From Dillenia suffruticosa (taxonomy: Eukaryota; Streptophyta; Magnoliopsida; Dilleniales; Dilleniaceae), in assembly GCA_033439265.1 (NCBI GenBank), contig JAVTVX010000012.1, forward strand, positions 36,458,261-36,522,260: DNA of 64,000 bases, written 5' to 3'. Below, piece by piece: positions 1 through 13,400 of the stretch. Position numbers and translations under genes: made by a program. Position 1 is the first letter of the stretch. Each line of letters starts with the position of its first letter. The notes under the pieces are model-generated. The model had not been told where the DNA came from and ran no database searches. It saw nothing but the letters and a program-made list of their open reading frames with translations.

Positions 1-172
1 TGTTTCTACACCAGAGCTTGTCACCGCCCATATATTCAGAAACTAAGAAGTAAAGAAGCAAGATATAAATGCGAGAAGGGTAGGTCTTGTGCATTAAAAG
101 ACCTCCATATTTCAGCATCATTGAAATGTCCATTACCAATACATACAATTATGTTGCTTTAGTGGTCCCCTT

Positions 173-204
<32 letters not shown>

Positions 205-3200
205 ATTAGTTCTGAAATTGATGGGAGGTGTAGTGTAGTGCTTTGCTTTTTCCAACGCTTCCATTTTCATGTTATCAACGTAACAAGCTTCACCACATTG
301 TACGATTCTTGAAATTATGCCTTTGATGGTTTTTGGGAATATGTGTTCTCTTGCAATGTAGTTGTGATTTTTGTGGTAATAAGAGGGAAAAGAGGAGCTG
401 ATTATTATTTTACCAAATTTTTAATACGTGAAATTTAAGATGGAATAACATTTACGGTCGAAGTAAATGTTACCTTAGACAGAGTTGGTAAAACTTATAT
501 TTTTCTCTCTCTTTTTGGATAATTTTTCTTCTCTCTCTTTTTTAAATCACGGTGTCTTGTAATCACGTTGAACCAAACAAATCCTGTCTGTTCGCGATGA
601 GTTAGACCTTTAAGAGAATAAAACTCTCCATATTTTTCTTTCCATGAGACTCGAATCTCGGACTTTAATTAAGATGTATCAATATCCAATCTCCAAGAGC
701 AACCAGATATTGATTCTCTTGTCTCTCCAAAAAAGCAGGAAATTGTTATGGAAAAATTTTATCAAATATGAGAGAATTTCTCCTGATTGAAAATTTTATG
801 CCAATAAATTTTATTCTCAGGATTGTTACTCTTCTGCATAGGTTAAAAGGTCTTTTAGACTTTTCCCAACGCACAAGCAATTCTGTTTCTTAATGTGGAA
901 TTAGATACTTTGTTAATGCATGAGAACAGACTAACAAAACCCTAACAGGAAGGGTTAGTTCTTCACTAATTAGTGCAATACTTTTTAACAAAATTGACCT
1001 AAAGTTAATTCCACTATTAAGGGACAATCCTATATATGATACACTATTCTTTTGGGAGTTGGGACACTACTTCCGAATTCCTAGAGCAATGGTATATAGC
1101 TATATATACAAGATCATGGCTAAAGCTATGTAGCACCATAAAATTGAACTAATATTTCATACCTTGATAGGGTATAAATTGATATAATAATTTTAATTGA
1201 TTTTATTTTATTTTTGAATAAATATTCTATATTTCATAATATTTGATATTTTAGAATTGACGAAGGAGGGTTATTAAGGAAAATGAATAAAACGGAGTTA
1301 ATTAGAGAGCCAAAAAGTGAAAAAAAAAATAGACAATAGTGCTCTTTCTTTAACGCGTGGGCACGTGAATCTTAAGAGATATCGTAAGATTTTTTTGAAA
1401 ACTAAATCGGTATGTTTTCTTTCCTAGTTGCACGAGAATTCAAGGAAGAATAGGAAACTCATTCCTATATATAGGACATTACATGTTGCAAAAAAGAAAA
1501 GCAGTAGGTGTAGGTCACGAACTCTGTAGTTTCCAGCAGCAACATTTATTTAATTCAAGTAGTTTATTTTTTTATTTATTTTGTGAATTCTTCTTTTACT
1601 ATGCTTTCTTTTTAAATTAATTTTCTAGTTGAAAAGTGATTAAAATTTTGATTTTTACGATTGTAAGATCTAATTAAACAAATTTTATCGATATCCCATT
1701 GGTATTTATTTAATTCTTATATTTTATGGTTTATGATTTTTTAGTGTTTATTAAATAGTGATAAATATTTAATAGTTGTAAAATAATTTACGACCAATTA
1801 AAACAATAAATTTATATTTGTTTGTTTGTTTTAACATAATGGTGAATGATATAAATTTATAATTTTGTTAATAGTCTAATTTATGTAATGGAGTTAAATA
1901 ATCTAGTCTAAATAAATCCGTTGTGTGTTTATTGATTAGAATTAGATCTCTTTAGATTTTAGTACTATCGGAACATTAAATTTTGAGATTTTCTCTAGGG
2001 TTGTCTTTCAATTAGAAAAATAATTAATAAGTTTCTCTTGATTATTAATGAATTAATGAGAGATTGATTGTTTGGTATTTGTTGAATGACTTTAAATAAT
2101 TTATTTATGATTTGTTAAATTCATTAGTCAGATCAATGAACAATCACATAAAAGCAAAGTTGATATAATTCTTTTGACTAGAAATTGATTTCCATAAATT
2201 TTTATTCCTTTAGTTTCGAGTATTTATTTAATTTATTTTAGTTAAATATTTCTTTTCTTAAATCAATTTATTAGTTTAGTTAATTTTCAAACCCCCATAT
2301 TTTTATTTTTTTTAAAAAGTAAATCCACTATTCCCTGAGAAAATAACTGAATCAAAAATTTTATTTGAGAAACGACCGTGCTAAGATCGTTAAGGATATA
2401 ATTCAAAAAATCCGAACTTAATATATAGAAGAATTAAATTGAAGACCATTGTTTTTATTTATTAGGAGATCCGTGTATCTAAATTTATACATAAGAGTAT
2501 CCGTCTCCGTATAATCACTGAATCAACTATCGTAATTACTAAAACTCAAACATACTCCCTGAAGAAAGCTATGCTGCCTGCACAACCATGCAATCTCCGG
2601 GCTGTATCTATTTGTTTCAAATATATGACCATCTAGTTCATATTTATGGCGATGTATGATCTGTCCCTAACGTTATTAGTACTTTATTAAATCTACCAAC
2701 AAACGGTTAATTCAGTGGAAAGATATTAAATTTTTTAATTAAAACTTGGAGAAAAAATTATGTTGGGGAGCTCCTCCGATAAAGGGTAATTCAAGTTGGA
2801 TTAGTTGAAATATAATTTTATATATCGATTGATCAAATACGAAAAAAAAAAAAAGTCATCATTTCCAAATTATGTTCCTAAAAGTAAGCACCTAGGTTTT
2901 CTTAATTAATAATGTAGAGCTTAAAAAATGACGTGTGAAACCAAATGAATAGAACTAGATTTGAATGAACAATATATACTTGAAAGACATTTTTTTTTTG
3001 GGAAAAGTGCTAGAGCTTCAAGTTTTGCTTAAATATATTGGCATAAAGGCTTTCTGTGACGTATGGATGTGTTTTTCTTGTGTCTCACTAGACATATATC
3101 TAGGGCTTCTTAATATTTTTGACTATTCAATGCAGCAAAGTGTGAGCTAGGTTGTACTATGATGCCCATCCAACGGTGGTCCTCACATTAGATATGGAGA

Positions 3201-6200
3201 AGATTACGCTCTTTCTTGTTCAATTTGTTCTCTTATTTAGACCTCAAGCCAATAACGGAAAAAGCACTGAGAAGGTTTGAGAAAGTCTATCCATTTTCGG
3301 TCAATGAGTTTCAACTCAAATGGTACCTTCTTCCTTCCCATGTAATATGTTCAAGTTTAAACCTCCAAAGTATATCCATTTTCATAACAAATGAAGAAAG
3401 AAAATGTGTAAATTCATTTGTCAAAGTGTCTTGAAGTCAATAATGAAACAACCCTCCAAGGTCCAATATTGGAGATTATGGAAGATCGAGCAAGGGAGAG
3501 ATGTTCCAATGTCAAAATTTTGTGGGTATGGACATTTGTATGACAATCTCTCTCAATGTCAGAGATGCCAAAGTGATGAAACAGCCATACATTTAATTTG
3601 TATGACATTGAATTGATATTCTATGCTGAACTGACCTGATCAATGGTCCAGTCCCCTGATCGGACTTTGAATCGTACATGGAAATGGTAAAGGTTTGGAA
3701 AATGCTAAAGGTTTGGATTCAATATTCCAAAAGCCCACCATTGGTGAAAAACTGCCAGATTAGGCGGTCAAACAAATAGAATTGTTTCAGGAATTGGACT
3801 TCACCGTTGACGAAACTGAAGTGGAACCTTCCAGGAACAGGCAATTTCTTCGAGGTTGCACTCCTTGAAGATTAAAAAAAGAAAAAAGGATAAGGCAATT
3901 TTAGAGAAAATAATAAAAATTCCCTGGAAACTAGTTAGTGGACTACTAGTTTCAAAGGGTATTCAAAAAAGCCGATTCATATTTCCTTTAAGAAAGAGAA
4001 ATTTGACTCTGAACTTGATTCTTAACTTGAACCGGTTGTGAACTGATATAAACTAGAATCACTTTGAAACCTAGTCAGTTCACCAACTCTTTAACTGAAT
4101 TGTACATATAGTTTACTTGTTGGTCTAGTGAGAAGAATAGTTGGACCACCGAGAAAGATACTAAATCTAAGATTCGGATTCAAATTTTAGAAATGAAAAG
4201 AATTAGAGCTCCCCTATGAAGTGTCTAATAGTAGTTCAAATCAGATTAATCAAATCATAATTTCGAATATTGATCGGTCAAATAAAAAAAATTATACACA
4301 TAGTTTACTCGTTGCCTTCCTTAAGGCCCTGAACCAGTTGTTCCAATTTCCGGCCGGGTTAGGACCATGCCCACGACTAGCATAAGGTACCTCTAAAAGA
4401 AAAGGAAAAAACCCTATGGCATGTGTTCTATCACGGATTCAGACACAAATCAAAGAGTATTAACACCAAACAAAGATTACTTTGGGATGGGACAAAAAGA
4501 AATAATACTAAAAAGATTCTCATTATATATATATTTTTTTTATAAGACTTGAATTTGAGACTTTTTTAAAAATAGAGAAATGGTATCCATTGAATTATAA
4601 CTCATTGGTTTTTTATTTTATATATGAGTGCAATAAAAAGTTCCTTATACACCAAAGAATGATCTTAGTCTTGAATCTATGATTTATGTCTAGCTAAATA
4701 TAAACCCAGTTTCATTATGCCCAATATCTTCTTTAGGAGGTTAGACTTTGATTTCTCTAAGTTTTGAAGACAAATTTGGAAGAAGGAATGCAAGTTTAAA
4801 CTTTGCATATTTGAAGGTAATTCTCTTTGTCTGTCCAAACAAATTGCCCAATGTATAGGCCTCACTCTCTTCATAGATAAAGATTACAGAGCGAATCGTG
4901 TTTGGAGATATGAGCTGCAGTGATATGATGTGATGGTCATCTTGTGGTACTAATAAAATGTGTGGGGATAGAAAGTACGTAAAGTGTGATCATTTTGGAT
5001 CAACTGTCAACTCTCTTTTTCTTTTTTATTTTTTTGTTGTTTTCAACCTTTTCTATTCACTCTATTGCGGTTTAGACAGAGTGGGGTTCTGCATCCATCC
5101 CTTAGAACAAAGGGCACCGGGTTGAATACCACGAGGGCAATCGGGTATAAAACTTGAATCAAGGGATAAAAGAGAGAAAAAGGGAAAAAAAAAAAAAGAA
5201 TTAGGGAATGACGACTAATGATTTAAATTTCAAGATTAATCCAGCAAAGGGAACAAAGGTGAATTCAGATCCTAATTTCTTGGAGAAATGCAAATAGTTT
5301 CTATCAGTTGAACCAGCATAAATAGGACTAAGTATGTCTTTTTCAACATATAATTTCAATATAAAAGCATATCAAATTTATGCTAAGTGTGCCTTGTCAA
5401 GGCAAAGGAGGGAATGGAACATGAAAACACTTGATATATATATATATATATATAGTCATACATGATAATATACATTTGTTGCCACACCTCTCAATTCTTC
5501 CCTAAGTCCCTTGTCTTAAACAATTTTATATCAGCGGATTGACTGGGTAGGGGGTGCGAGTCACACTTCCTACGATATGCCCCACACCTTCCATGGGTCA
5601 AAAAACTAGTAATTTCCTACTAGTGTGGGGGGAATTTCTCTTTATTAATGGTGACATATTTTGTAATTTTATCGAGTGTTTTTATTTTATTTTATTGTGA
5701 GCGAGAATAATACGAATCATCGCATCCAAGTCAATAACTTTTAAAAATTTTATTTGACCAGTTTAATAAGACCCGTCAAAGGGGGTTTAGAAATGAGAAC
5801 ACAACAACATTGTATTCACGAAATAAGTGCAAAGCACATTCACTTGATTGTCACGCACTTTGGTCGTACCCATTTTTCTTGTTTAAGTTACATTTTAGTT
5901 TGTTAATTTGACTCATTCGGAATTGAATTTCTCTTTTTGTTGAATTCAAACTTCAAGTTATTAACTTGATTGATAATCCTTAATGGATTCGAATGAAATC
6001 CTGTGTTTCCACAGCCCTACAAGCATTAATTTGATTTCAGGTGCATAGGTACGGATAAAATCAGAAACTTATTTTTGAAATTATAATTATTTGGAGGGCA
6101 AAGATTGTTTTATTTTATTTTTTTATATAATTAGCGAGATTTGAACTCGAGATTTTTAAAAGTTATAACTTGTATAATTCCTAGTAGGGGTGGCTACCCC

Positions 6201-6936
6201 CACCCCTTCGCCGTTGTGCATGAACCCAACCATGGTTTTAAGAAAAATGACTGGTCTCATACTCCTTTTTTTTGTGCTTATAGACAAGACTCATACTTAG
6301 CATGTGAATTTTGATTTTTTTTTCTAGATATGGTCTAAGAGAAGATCAATTAAAAGATTTGTACCATTTATACTTGAGTTATTCCCCAATAAGCAATTCC
6401 CCTCGAAGTTTTTGGTTATAATTGTTTCATGGTTGGTCGGCCTATTGATGCTAAAACATTCGGGGGGGAAAAAAAAACAAAACAAAACAAAAAGAAAGGA
6501 AAATGTCTGCCTAACAAATTATTAACCATTCAACATGGCAAGATCCTGATTATAAGATTAAAAATATAAAGAATTTTCATTTTAGTGCTACCTCCAAATT
6601 ATTTCTCGTCGGTGTCATTTGAGATAGTCAAACCCCCTTGACCGAAAACGGTTAGTGTTGATGTTATCGATCAAATATTTTTAATTGTAAATTATCACAT
6701 AGTTAGAATTATCATGTTTTAGTTACGGTAATTTTTTCTTTTTATTCTTACCGTCGGAATCCGAAACTTTATTCTAATTAATTCGGTTCGAGTGTCTGTA
6801 GAGGCCTTATTTAAGGGCTAATCTCCTAACGTAAACTTTTTAATTTCTAAATTTCGAATCCAATAAACAATATTGGGGTCGCTTATTTGAGAGACAAATA
6901 AGAGAATAATTAAAAATAAAAAATAAATACAAAGAT

Positions 6937-6990
6937 AAATGAATAATAAATAAATAAATAAAAATAAATAAATAAATAAATAAATAAAAG
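6937..6990. repeat. (AATA)n microsatellite
   Basis: A tetranucleotide array of AATA/AAAT units with one interruption, in intergenic DNA. No coding sequence is attached. Confidence 0.85.
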
Positions 6991-7943
6991 AATAAAAATG
7001 AATAAATGTATATATCTAGAATATGATAGTTTAAGTTGTGCGGATTTTTCTACGCCACTCATTTCTATCCAAAGTCATTTTTTTTTAAATTCTTAACTGT
7101 CATGTCTTTGCAAATAATTTGTTTTCATATTTTTAGCTATTTTAACCAAATTTTGAATCTAAAATTTAGTTAAAATAGCTAACACCTTATTCTATTAGAC
7201 TGAGTAACTGTTGGTACATAAAAAATTTTTACAAACTTAGAGAGTTATATATTTACTACGAGATATGGGATTGCGGATAAGCATATTCCTTGTAAAATTT
7301 TTCATGAAATTGGTATAGACAAAACTCCTACTTAATATCTATATATATATATATATATATATTTTAATGACCTTTGATGTCTGAATTGTTCAATGATTTC
7401 AAGAGACCAACTCATAAAACATGAGTAATTTTCCATGACAAGGAAAAAAGCATTTTCCTTGTATTAACTCAATGGAAATTTATGAGAACAGGGACTAGAA
7501 GGAGCAACAAGTGACTGAAATAAAAGTTGATGTCTGCTACATGAGAAAAAGGTAAACAAAGCGTTCTGGGATCAGCACCGATGCTTCTTTGCTTGCTACC
7601 ATAAATAAAAATTAAGAGCTAAGAATATAAAGGCAGAACTTCACATGGTAGCAGTCAATGTTTGTGAGAGAGGGAGAGAGAGAGAAAGAATTGTTTGTGG
7701 GGTCCTCAGATGAGGTTCCCATAGTCTCCACTCCAAGTGATTTGTGTAACAAGGGAATGAAATCTTAGGCATAATTTGATAAGTACAAAAAAAAAAAAGA
7801 TTAGAATCCAAATAAATTAGACGGAAGTGTATGATAGGTGGTATAATAGGTTTTTCACCTTACATTGGAGCTTAAAACTTGAGTGCAACCTTAGCACGTC
7901 TTATTAACACTCACATTAATAATCGCTTTCATACAAGTCCTTT

Positions 7944-7946
<3 letters not shown>

Positions 7947-7984
<38 letters not shown>
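7947..7984. repeat. (CT)n tract upstream of MADS-box gene
   Basis: A nearly pure CT tract about 290 bp upstream of the predicted TATA box of the MADS-box gene. A second tract of the opposite strand sense (GA, about 8123-8159) lies closer to the gene. GA/CT-rich tracts are known binding sites of plant BBR/BPC proteins, so a promoter role is possible but inferred. Confidence 0.8.
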
Positions 7985-7986
<2 letters not shown>

Positions 7987-8120
7987 CTCCAATAATTCAC
8001 AGGAAAAAAAGGGGGCTCTGTAATGGGATGATGGAGTCTGAATCAAACAAGTGATTTCCCTCTTTAGCCTTCTCTCTGTGGTTCTTCCTCATTATAAATC
8101 TCCTTGCAAAATTAACAAAA

Positions 8121-8162
<42 letters not shown>

Positions 8163-8234
8163 ATAGAAAGGGATAGAGAGACGTGATTGAGCTAAAGTGG
8201 TTTTTGATGGTTGATGAAGGGTCGTTTTTAACTT

Positions 8235-8242
8235 TATAAATA
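8235..8242 (+). promoter_or_regulatory. TATA box of MADS-box gene
   Basis: TATAAATA stands about 35-50 bp upstream of a likely transcription start near 8275-8290 and just downstream of a GA tract. A 5'UTR exon follows and ends at a GT donor at 8364. Confidence 0.6.
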
Positions 8243-8363
8243 CCCTTCCATTTTCTGCATCCTCTTTGCCTTCCTCTTCAAGATTTAATACAAAACAAGG
8301 GGGAGAGAGAGAAAGTTTTCTATTGTCTTCGATTCTTCTTCCTCTTCTTTGTTTGCACAACAG

Positions 8364-8685
8364 GTATGGTTTGCAGCTAAATACATTGAAGAACAATCCT
8401 AAATCATTATCAATGCTTCACTTCTTTTGGGATTTGTAAATAATTTTTTCCCCGAAATTCCCTTTTCCATACACACTTCTCTTCCTTCAATCTTCAAAAA
8501 AAAAAAAAAAAAAAAAAATCATCCTGAATTAGGCACACCAAAAATTTTGGAACAACTTTTTCTTAAAACAAACTAAATTTTTCCTTATATATTTCAACAT
8601 AAAATGATTTATATGCAAAAACAGTATACATATACATATCTAGTTGAAGTTTTTAAGGTTTATTTATTTATTTATTTTTGCTTAG
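8364..8685 (+). other. 5' leader intron of MADS-box gene
   Basis: The donor CAG|GTATGG and the acceptor TTGCTTAG|ATT bracket a 322 bp AT-rich intron just upstream of the N-terminal coding exon. AGAMOUS genes typically carry an intron in the leader. The joined exons run in frame without ATG from an upstream stop (TAA at 8286-8288) to the ATG at 8746. Confidence 0.65.
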
Positions 8686-8694
8686 ATTTCAACC

Positions 8695-8745
8695 ACGGAG
8701 TTTTCAAATCAACAAAGGGAGATCTCAACATCTCCCCAGAAAAGA
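8695..8745 (+). promoter_or_regulatory. Likely ACG (non-AUG) start and N-terminal extension
   Basis: The 17 codons before the first ATG stay open and read like the N-terminal extension of AGAMOUS-clade proteins (a Glu-Phe beginning, then an Arg-Glu-Ile-Ser...Pro-Gln-Lys-Arg stretch directly before GRGK). Where many relatives have Met before Glu-Phe, this gene has ACG (8695-8697). It sits in a strong context, with A at -3 and G at +4. No in-frame ATG lies between the upstream stop at 8286 and 8746. Initiation at ACG has been reported for Arabidopsis AGAMOUS. The ATG at 8746 would then give a shorter isoform. Confidence 0.6.
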
Positions 8746-10378
8746 ATGGGAAGAGGGAAGATCGAGATCAAAAGGATCGAGAACACAACGAACCGTCAAG
8801 TGACATTTTGTAAGAGAAGAAATGGTTTGCTCAAGAAGGCTTATGAACTGTCTGTTCTTTGTGATGCCGACGTTGCCCTCATCGTCTTCTCCAGCCGTGG
8901 TCGCCTTTATGAGTATGCCAACAACAGGTATACATACACGCACGTACCTCTCTCTCTATCTCTCTAATTTTGTTTTTGTTTTTCTTAAAAAAATTAGGGT
9001 ACTAATCACATAAGTGTTTAGATGTTAATCTTTTTTTCTTTGCTAGTTTCTCTAGATTGGATTTTTCTTTTTCTTTCTTTCCTTCCTTTTCTTTTTCTTT
9101 TTCTTTTTCTTTCTTTTGTGCAAGTTGATTTTTAGTTCTATGGTAACAAAGATTTACTTGTCTTTTTTTAAAAAAAAAAAAAAAAATCTCCTATTTTTTT
9201 TCTAGTGTGAGAAAGAGAGTTTTTTCTTTTCGATGTTTTATGATCCAATTTAGTAATTGGATTTTTGTAGATAGATAGATCTGTTCGTAAGAGAGATAGA
9301 AATAGAAGTGTTTATAGTTGAAGTTGCAAATAGCATAGAGCAACAAGTTAGAGATTTTGGTAAAGGTGTTAGCAGTCCTGTGAGATCTGAGATCATCCTC
9401 TTACCTCCTCCATTGTTGCTAAAAAACTTTTCTTTTTTCTTCTCTCTCTCTCCCTCTCTCTCTCTCACTCTCTCTTCTGTACTTGTCCCATCCATCATCC
9501 TTAGAAGGCCAAGAACAAAGCTGTCACGCTTTCATTAGTCCAATTACTCTCTCTCTCCCCATCCCTCTTGACACTTCCTTAGTAGCACGTCAGTTTTCTG
9601 AAACATAAATATATAAATAAAAACAAAAGAAAGTGTCTCAGAAAGTTATCATGTACTGTCGAGAAAAACCAAGTTTAGGGTTTCAACTTTCAAGATCCAA
9701 ATTGGGTTTTCTGTTCACTTTTTCTTTTTATTTATTTATTTTTTGTGTTGGGATTTTTCCTCTTGAAACTACATATGAAGATACCCTTTTACAGACAATC
9801 ACAACTAAATCAAGCCACAACCAAATTAGGGCTTGAATTTTTAGTTATTCTTTGCTTTTGGTCAACCCCTATGGCCCAAATTAGGGTTTACTAGCCCATA
9901 TACATAGAATTGTTTAATTTATTCCCAAAAGAAAGAAAGTGTATGCAAGTATGTGTATGTGTCTCAAACAAGGAAAGGGAAAAGACAAGATTGAAACACC
10001 ACAAGGGGTTTCATAAATTTCGAATTTTTCCCAAGTTTAGATAATATAGAGTCTTATTTAGGGTTTGTGAAGGCCAAGAATTAGGTTTGATTTTTCACAA
10101 AATAAGAATATTTTGGTCACGTCACACAAACACACGGTTGTTCACTTTCTTTTCTGCATTTCTTGACTTAGTTTCTGACTTAAGGATGCTGTCATGTGAT
10201 TCTATAATTGGGGTTTGTTGGAACTTCAATCTGAACTCCAAATGTTTCTCTTCAATGGTGAAACCACCCTTCTTGGCTTTTCTTTTTTCTTAAAAGAAAA
10301 AAAAAATTGTTGGGTTTGCTTGTGTGTATGTATAGACACTGGTCGCATTATTCGAAGATCTTGGAAAGATATATTTTT

Positions 10379-10427
<49 letters not shown>

Positions 10428-13400
10428 GGGTTAATGTGCAAAAAAAGAGGAGAGAGCAGAGGGACAGAGACAGAAAGAGTACGGAGACTGAGGAGCCAAT
10501 GGGAGAGTTGTGAGGATTTGGCTTCTTTCATTGCATGGGGAGGGTCCAAAAGAACGGCTCTGATGGCTTACTCTGAGTTTTTCAGTAGGAAAAGACTCCG
10601 TTTTTTATTAATTTATTTAAAAAAAAAACACTTTTTGGGTTTTCGAATTTATTTAGGAGGATCTTAGGGTATGTTCAGGATATTGAGCCCGTGTAATAGT
10701 CGTGGTTGACACGTGTCACAACGGGTTAGCATCGTGTTTCTAGCCAATCATACTGTAAGAATTGTGCCAGCGTGGCAGAGATAGCCAATCAATGGCTCGA
10801 CGAAATTAAGGTAGCATTTAAAGCTACATCGAGAAATGTCGTTTCACTGTAGCTTTACCATTATTAGTATTTTACTCTACAAAATTTTTATTTTTTAATT
10901 TCCATTTTTGGCTTATTTCGTATCCATTGAAGAGCAAGATAAAACAATTTTTGAGATTTTTTCTTTTAATAATCATCACAATTTTCAGATAGGAAATACT
11001 CCGTATTGAAATTTCTGTTTTCATGGCACCATCTTCTTACTACATTAATATTATAATTTTAAAAAAAAAATCTATAACAAGAAGCGGTAGGGTACGAACA
11101 TAGATGATATCATCACGACCTCTCTTTTCGTGCCGTTAGGAAAGCTTAACGCCACCTCACCGACTGACATTATCTTGATTTATCTTATTTCTCTTTTAAA
11201 CATTCGATTTCAAAATTTAGAAACAAAATTCAGTTTATCGTTATTGATATATTTTTTTTTTCTCTCTTCTGTCTCTTACATTGATTTCTCAAGCATTCAA
11301 TTTTAAAATTTGAGATTTAAACTCAATTTTATTGTTGTTGTTATATTATAAATTTGATAATTTTTTTATTGTGATTAATTACTTAAAATAGAGTATTTTG
11401 GGATGCAGATTTATTTGTTTTATACAAACTTCTTTAGATTTTACCCTTATATTTATTTATTTATTTTGATAATCTGGGCTGGCTAAAAATAAAAAGCAAC
11501 TAGTTTAAAAAATTTTACCCTTTCTCATAACCATAGATTTTTATAGTTTTTAAAGCAATATTATTCGAGCATAAGTGAATAATAAAAATTATGTTGAAAA
11601 TAGCTAAAAGTTAATGTTAGGACTAAAGAATGGATTTAGTATCAAACTAACATGTGGCTTTTCATCCATACTACAAAATTGTCACATGTTTTCTCATACA
11701 TTACATTATAGTACATGGATAACATTTCTTTGGCTCCCACATGCTAGAGGTTAAATATATTAGTAATTCATGCCTTAAATTGTTATTTAAATTTGGTCTC
11801 ACCTAACTTATGTTCTAATTAAAACCAAATGCATGTCTAAAATTTGTTGTTACGGAGAAGCAAAGTGTTTATTCGATGATGTTAGCTATTTTTGCCAATA
11901 AAAACAAGAACAGATCTTGGTTCAAGTTCCACCGGTTCTTTGGTCCTGATATTGTTATGTGCAATATAAAGCTAATAATAGAGAAGAAAAATTGAATAAC
12001 TTATTAAAAGCAATAAAAACTATATATATGTATGTATGTGTCTCTATGTATTTTGCTTGACAAAAACTAAAACATATATGGTTTGCAGTGACGAAACATC
12101 CATCATTTTTCTTCCGATTAGGAGACATTAAACTACCAATAGCAAGGGAAAAGAATGGTTTGTTGTCAAGTCGTGTGTAAAAAGGAATTGTTGTGTGCAT
12201 ACACACCCACACACACACACACACACACACACCCCTTATTTGCCAAAAGTCCCTTGGTTAGCATGAACTAGCTTGGATGATTGTGTATTAACTGGAGTTG
12301 TGGGAATTTATAAAGGAGAATGCCAGTCTCTGTAGCATTGGACTCAAAAATGCAAATATCTTGCTTGACTACCTTACAGTTGATCAAGAACTAATTCCAA
12401 AACACTATATTAATGCTAGCTTTGGCTACATGTACCTTGTTGATTCGTTTATGGAAGTATTTGGGAATGCTCAGGTTAGCTCAACTTTCCTCAGCTAAGT
12501 TCTATTTTGTCTTATTTTGTATTTAATATTTTTTATTAAAATAAAAAATCTCAGTTTTGGGTATTTTCAATGTTTTGGCTGTTGTGAAGTATGTAATATT
12601 CAATTTGGAATATATAGAATGTAGATTATCATGGTACATAAATTATCTCATTACTACATATGTGTAAATCTGAGAAAAGATCATGGTATTTTGAAGTAAG
12701 ATCCTTTCTTTTACAGTTAGAATAGTGCTTTACATTTCTTACAAGGTTGATTTAATTTCCTTATGGTTACTTTTACTCGTAAACACGAATTAAATTACTT
12801 CATTTCATCTAACATTAAAACAGACCCTCAACCAGCTTTTTTTTTCCAGAGTAAAAGTTGGAAATCCTTTATCTTGCTTCAATTAGAATGCCTTATTCTT
12901 CACCAAAATGACCTTAGAAATCATCAGGGCTGAAGGTGGCAAGTGCCTGCCTGTAGCACATGACCTTCTAATGCCGAATCAGCCTCAATGTTTCTTTTTG
13001 GAGCCCGTTGCCCTTTATTCATTGTACAATTTGAAATCCAATATATATATATATATATATAATATATATATAATAAAATAATGATAATAATAATAATGAT
13101 CTCACGATAGACCTAAATCCCCACCCCAAAAAAAAAATCAATCACAATTCAAAAATTCGATTAAGAAGTAGATACAACGCTAGTAGCTAATGGCATGTGT
13201 GACCATCAGTAATGATAAATTGTTCTATTGGTTTCCTCATTTCCTTTAGGTTGCCTTCTACTAACCCCTTGAGATCCAACACTATATATAGGTGAAATTT
13301 GTCCTCATAAACAGAAGTGTTTGATGTTATGTGATTGCAGTGTTAAAACAACAATTGAGAGGTACAAGAAGGCCTCCTCAGATTCCTCCAACAATGGAAC

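Larger units (their letters stand above)
1..8220. other. AT-rich intergenic region without a recognisable gene
   Basis: No supported gene is visible in these 8.2 kb. The stretch holds AT-rich DNA, a GA tract near 173-202, poly-A/T runs, an AT run near 5434-5454, an (AAAT)n-type array near 6937-6990, another AT run near 7340-7363, and a 37 bp CT tract at 7947-7984. Open frames around 2965-3616 and 3856-4041 are short, lack splice-linked continuation and match no family I know. They could be remnants of an old element. Several degenerate copies of a short dispersed repeat occur here (near 645-705, 4550-4605 and 6125-6180). The last part, from about 7600, is the distal promoter of the MADS-box gene. 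Confidence 0.6.
8928..13340 (+). promoter_or_regulatory. Large regulatory intron of the MADS-box gene
   Basis: This 4,413 bp intron separates the MADS exon from the I-region exon, the same position as the second intron of AGAMOUS, which is known to drive floral-domain expression. It contains a conserved-looking element cluster at 10.7-10.9 kb, a GC/GA tract near 10380-10423, an AC tract near 12205-12231 and an AT run near 13040-13070. A 66-codon open frame at 12298-12498 lies inside but has no recognisable domain. Confidence 0.8.

Noticed and set aside
2965..3616. Cluster of short plus-strand frames near 3 kb as a gene
   Set aside because: Frames overlap in different registers, none is over 75 codons, and no family is recognised. 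An old element fragment is possible.
12298..12498. 66-codon open frame inside the large MADS intron as a nested gene
   Set aside because: No recognisable domain, no splice-linked continuation and no promoter context; only slightly longer than chance in this composition.
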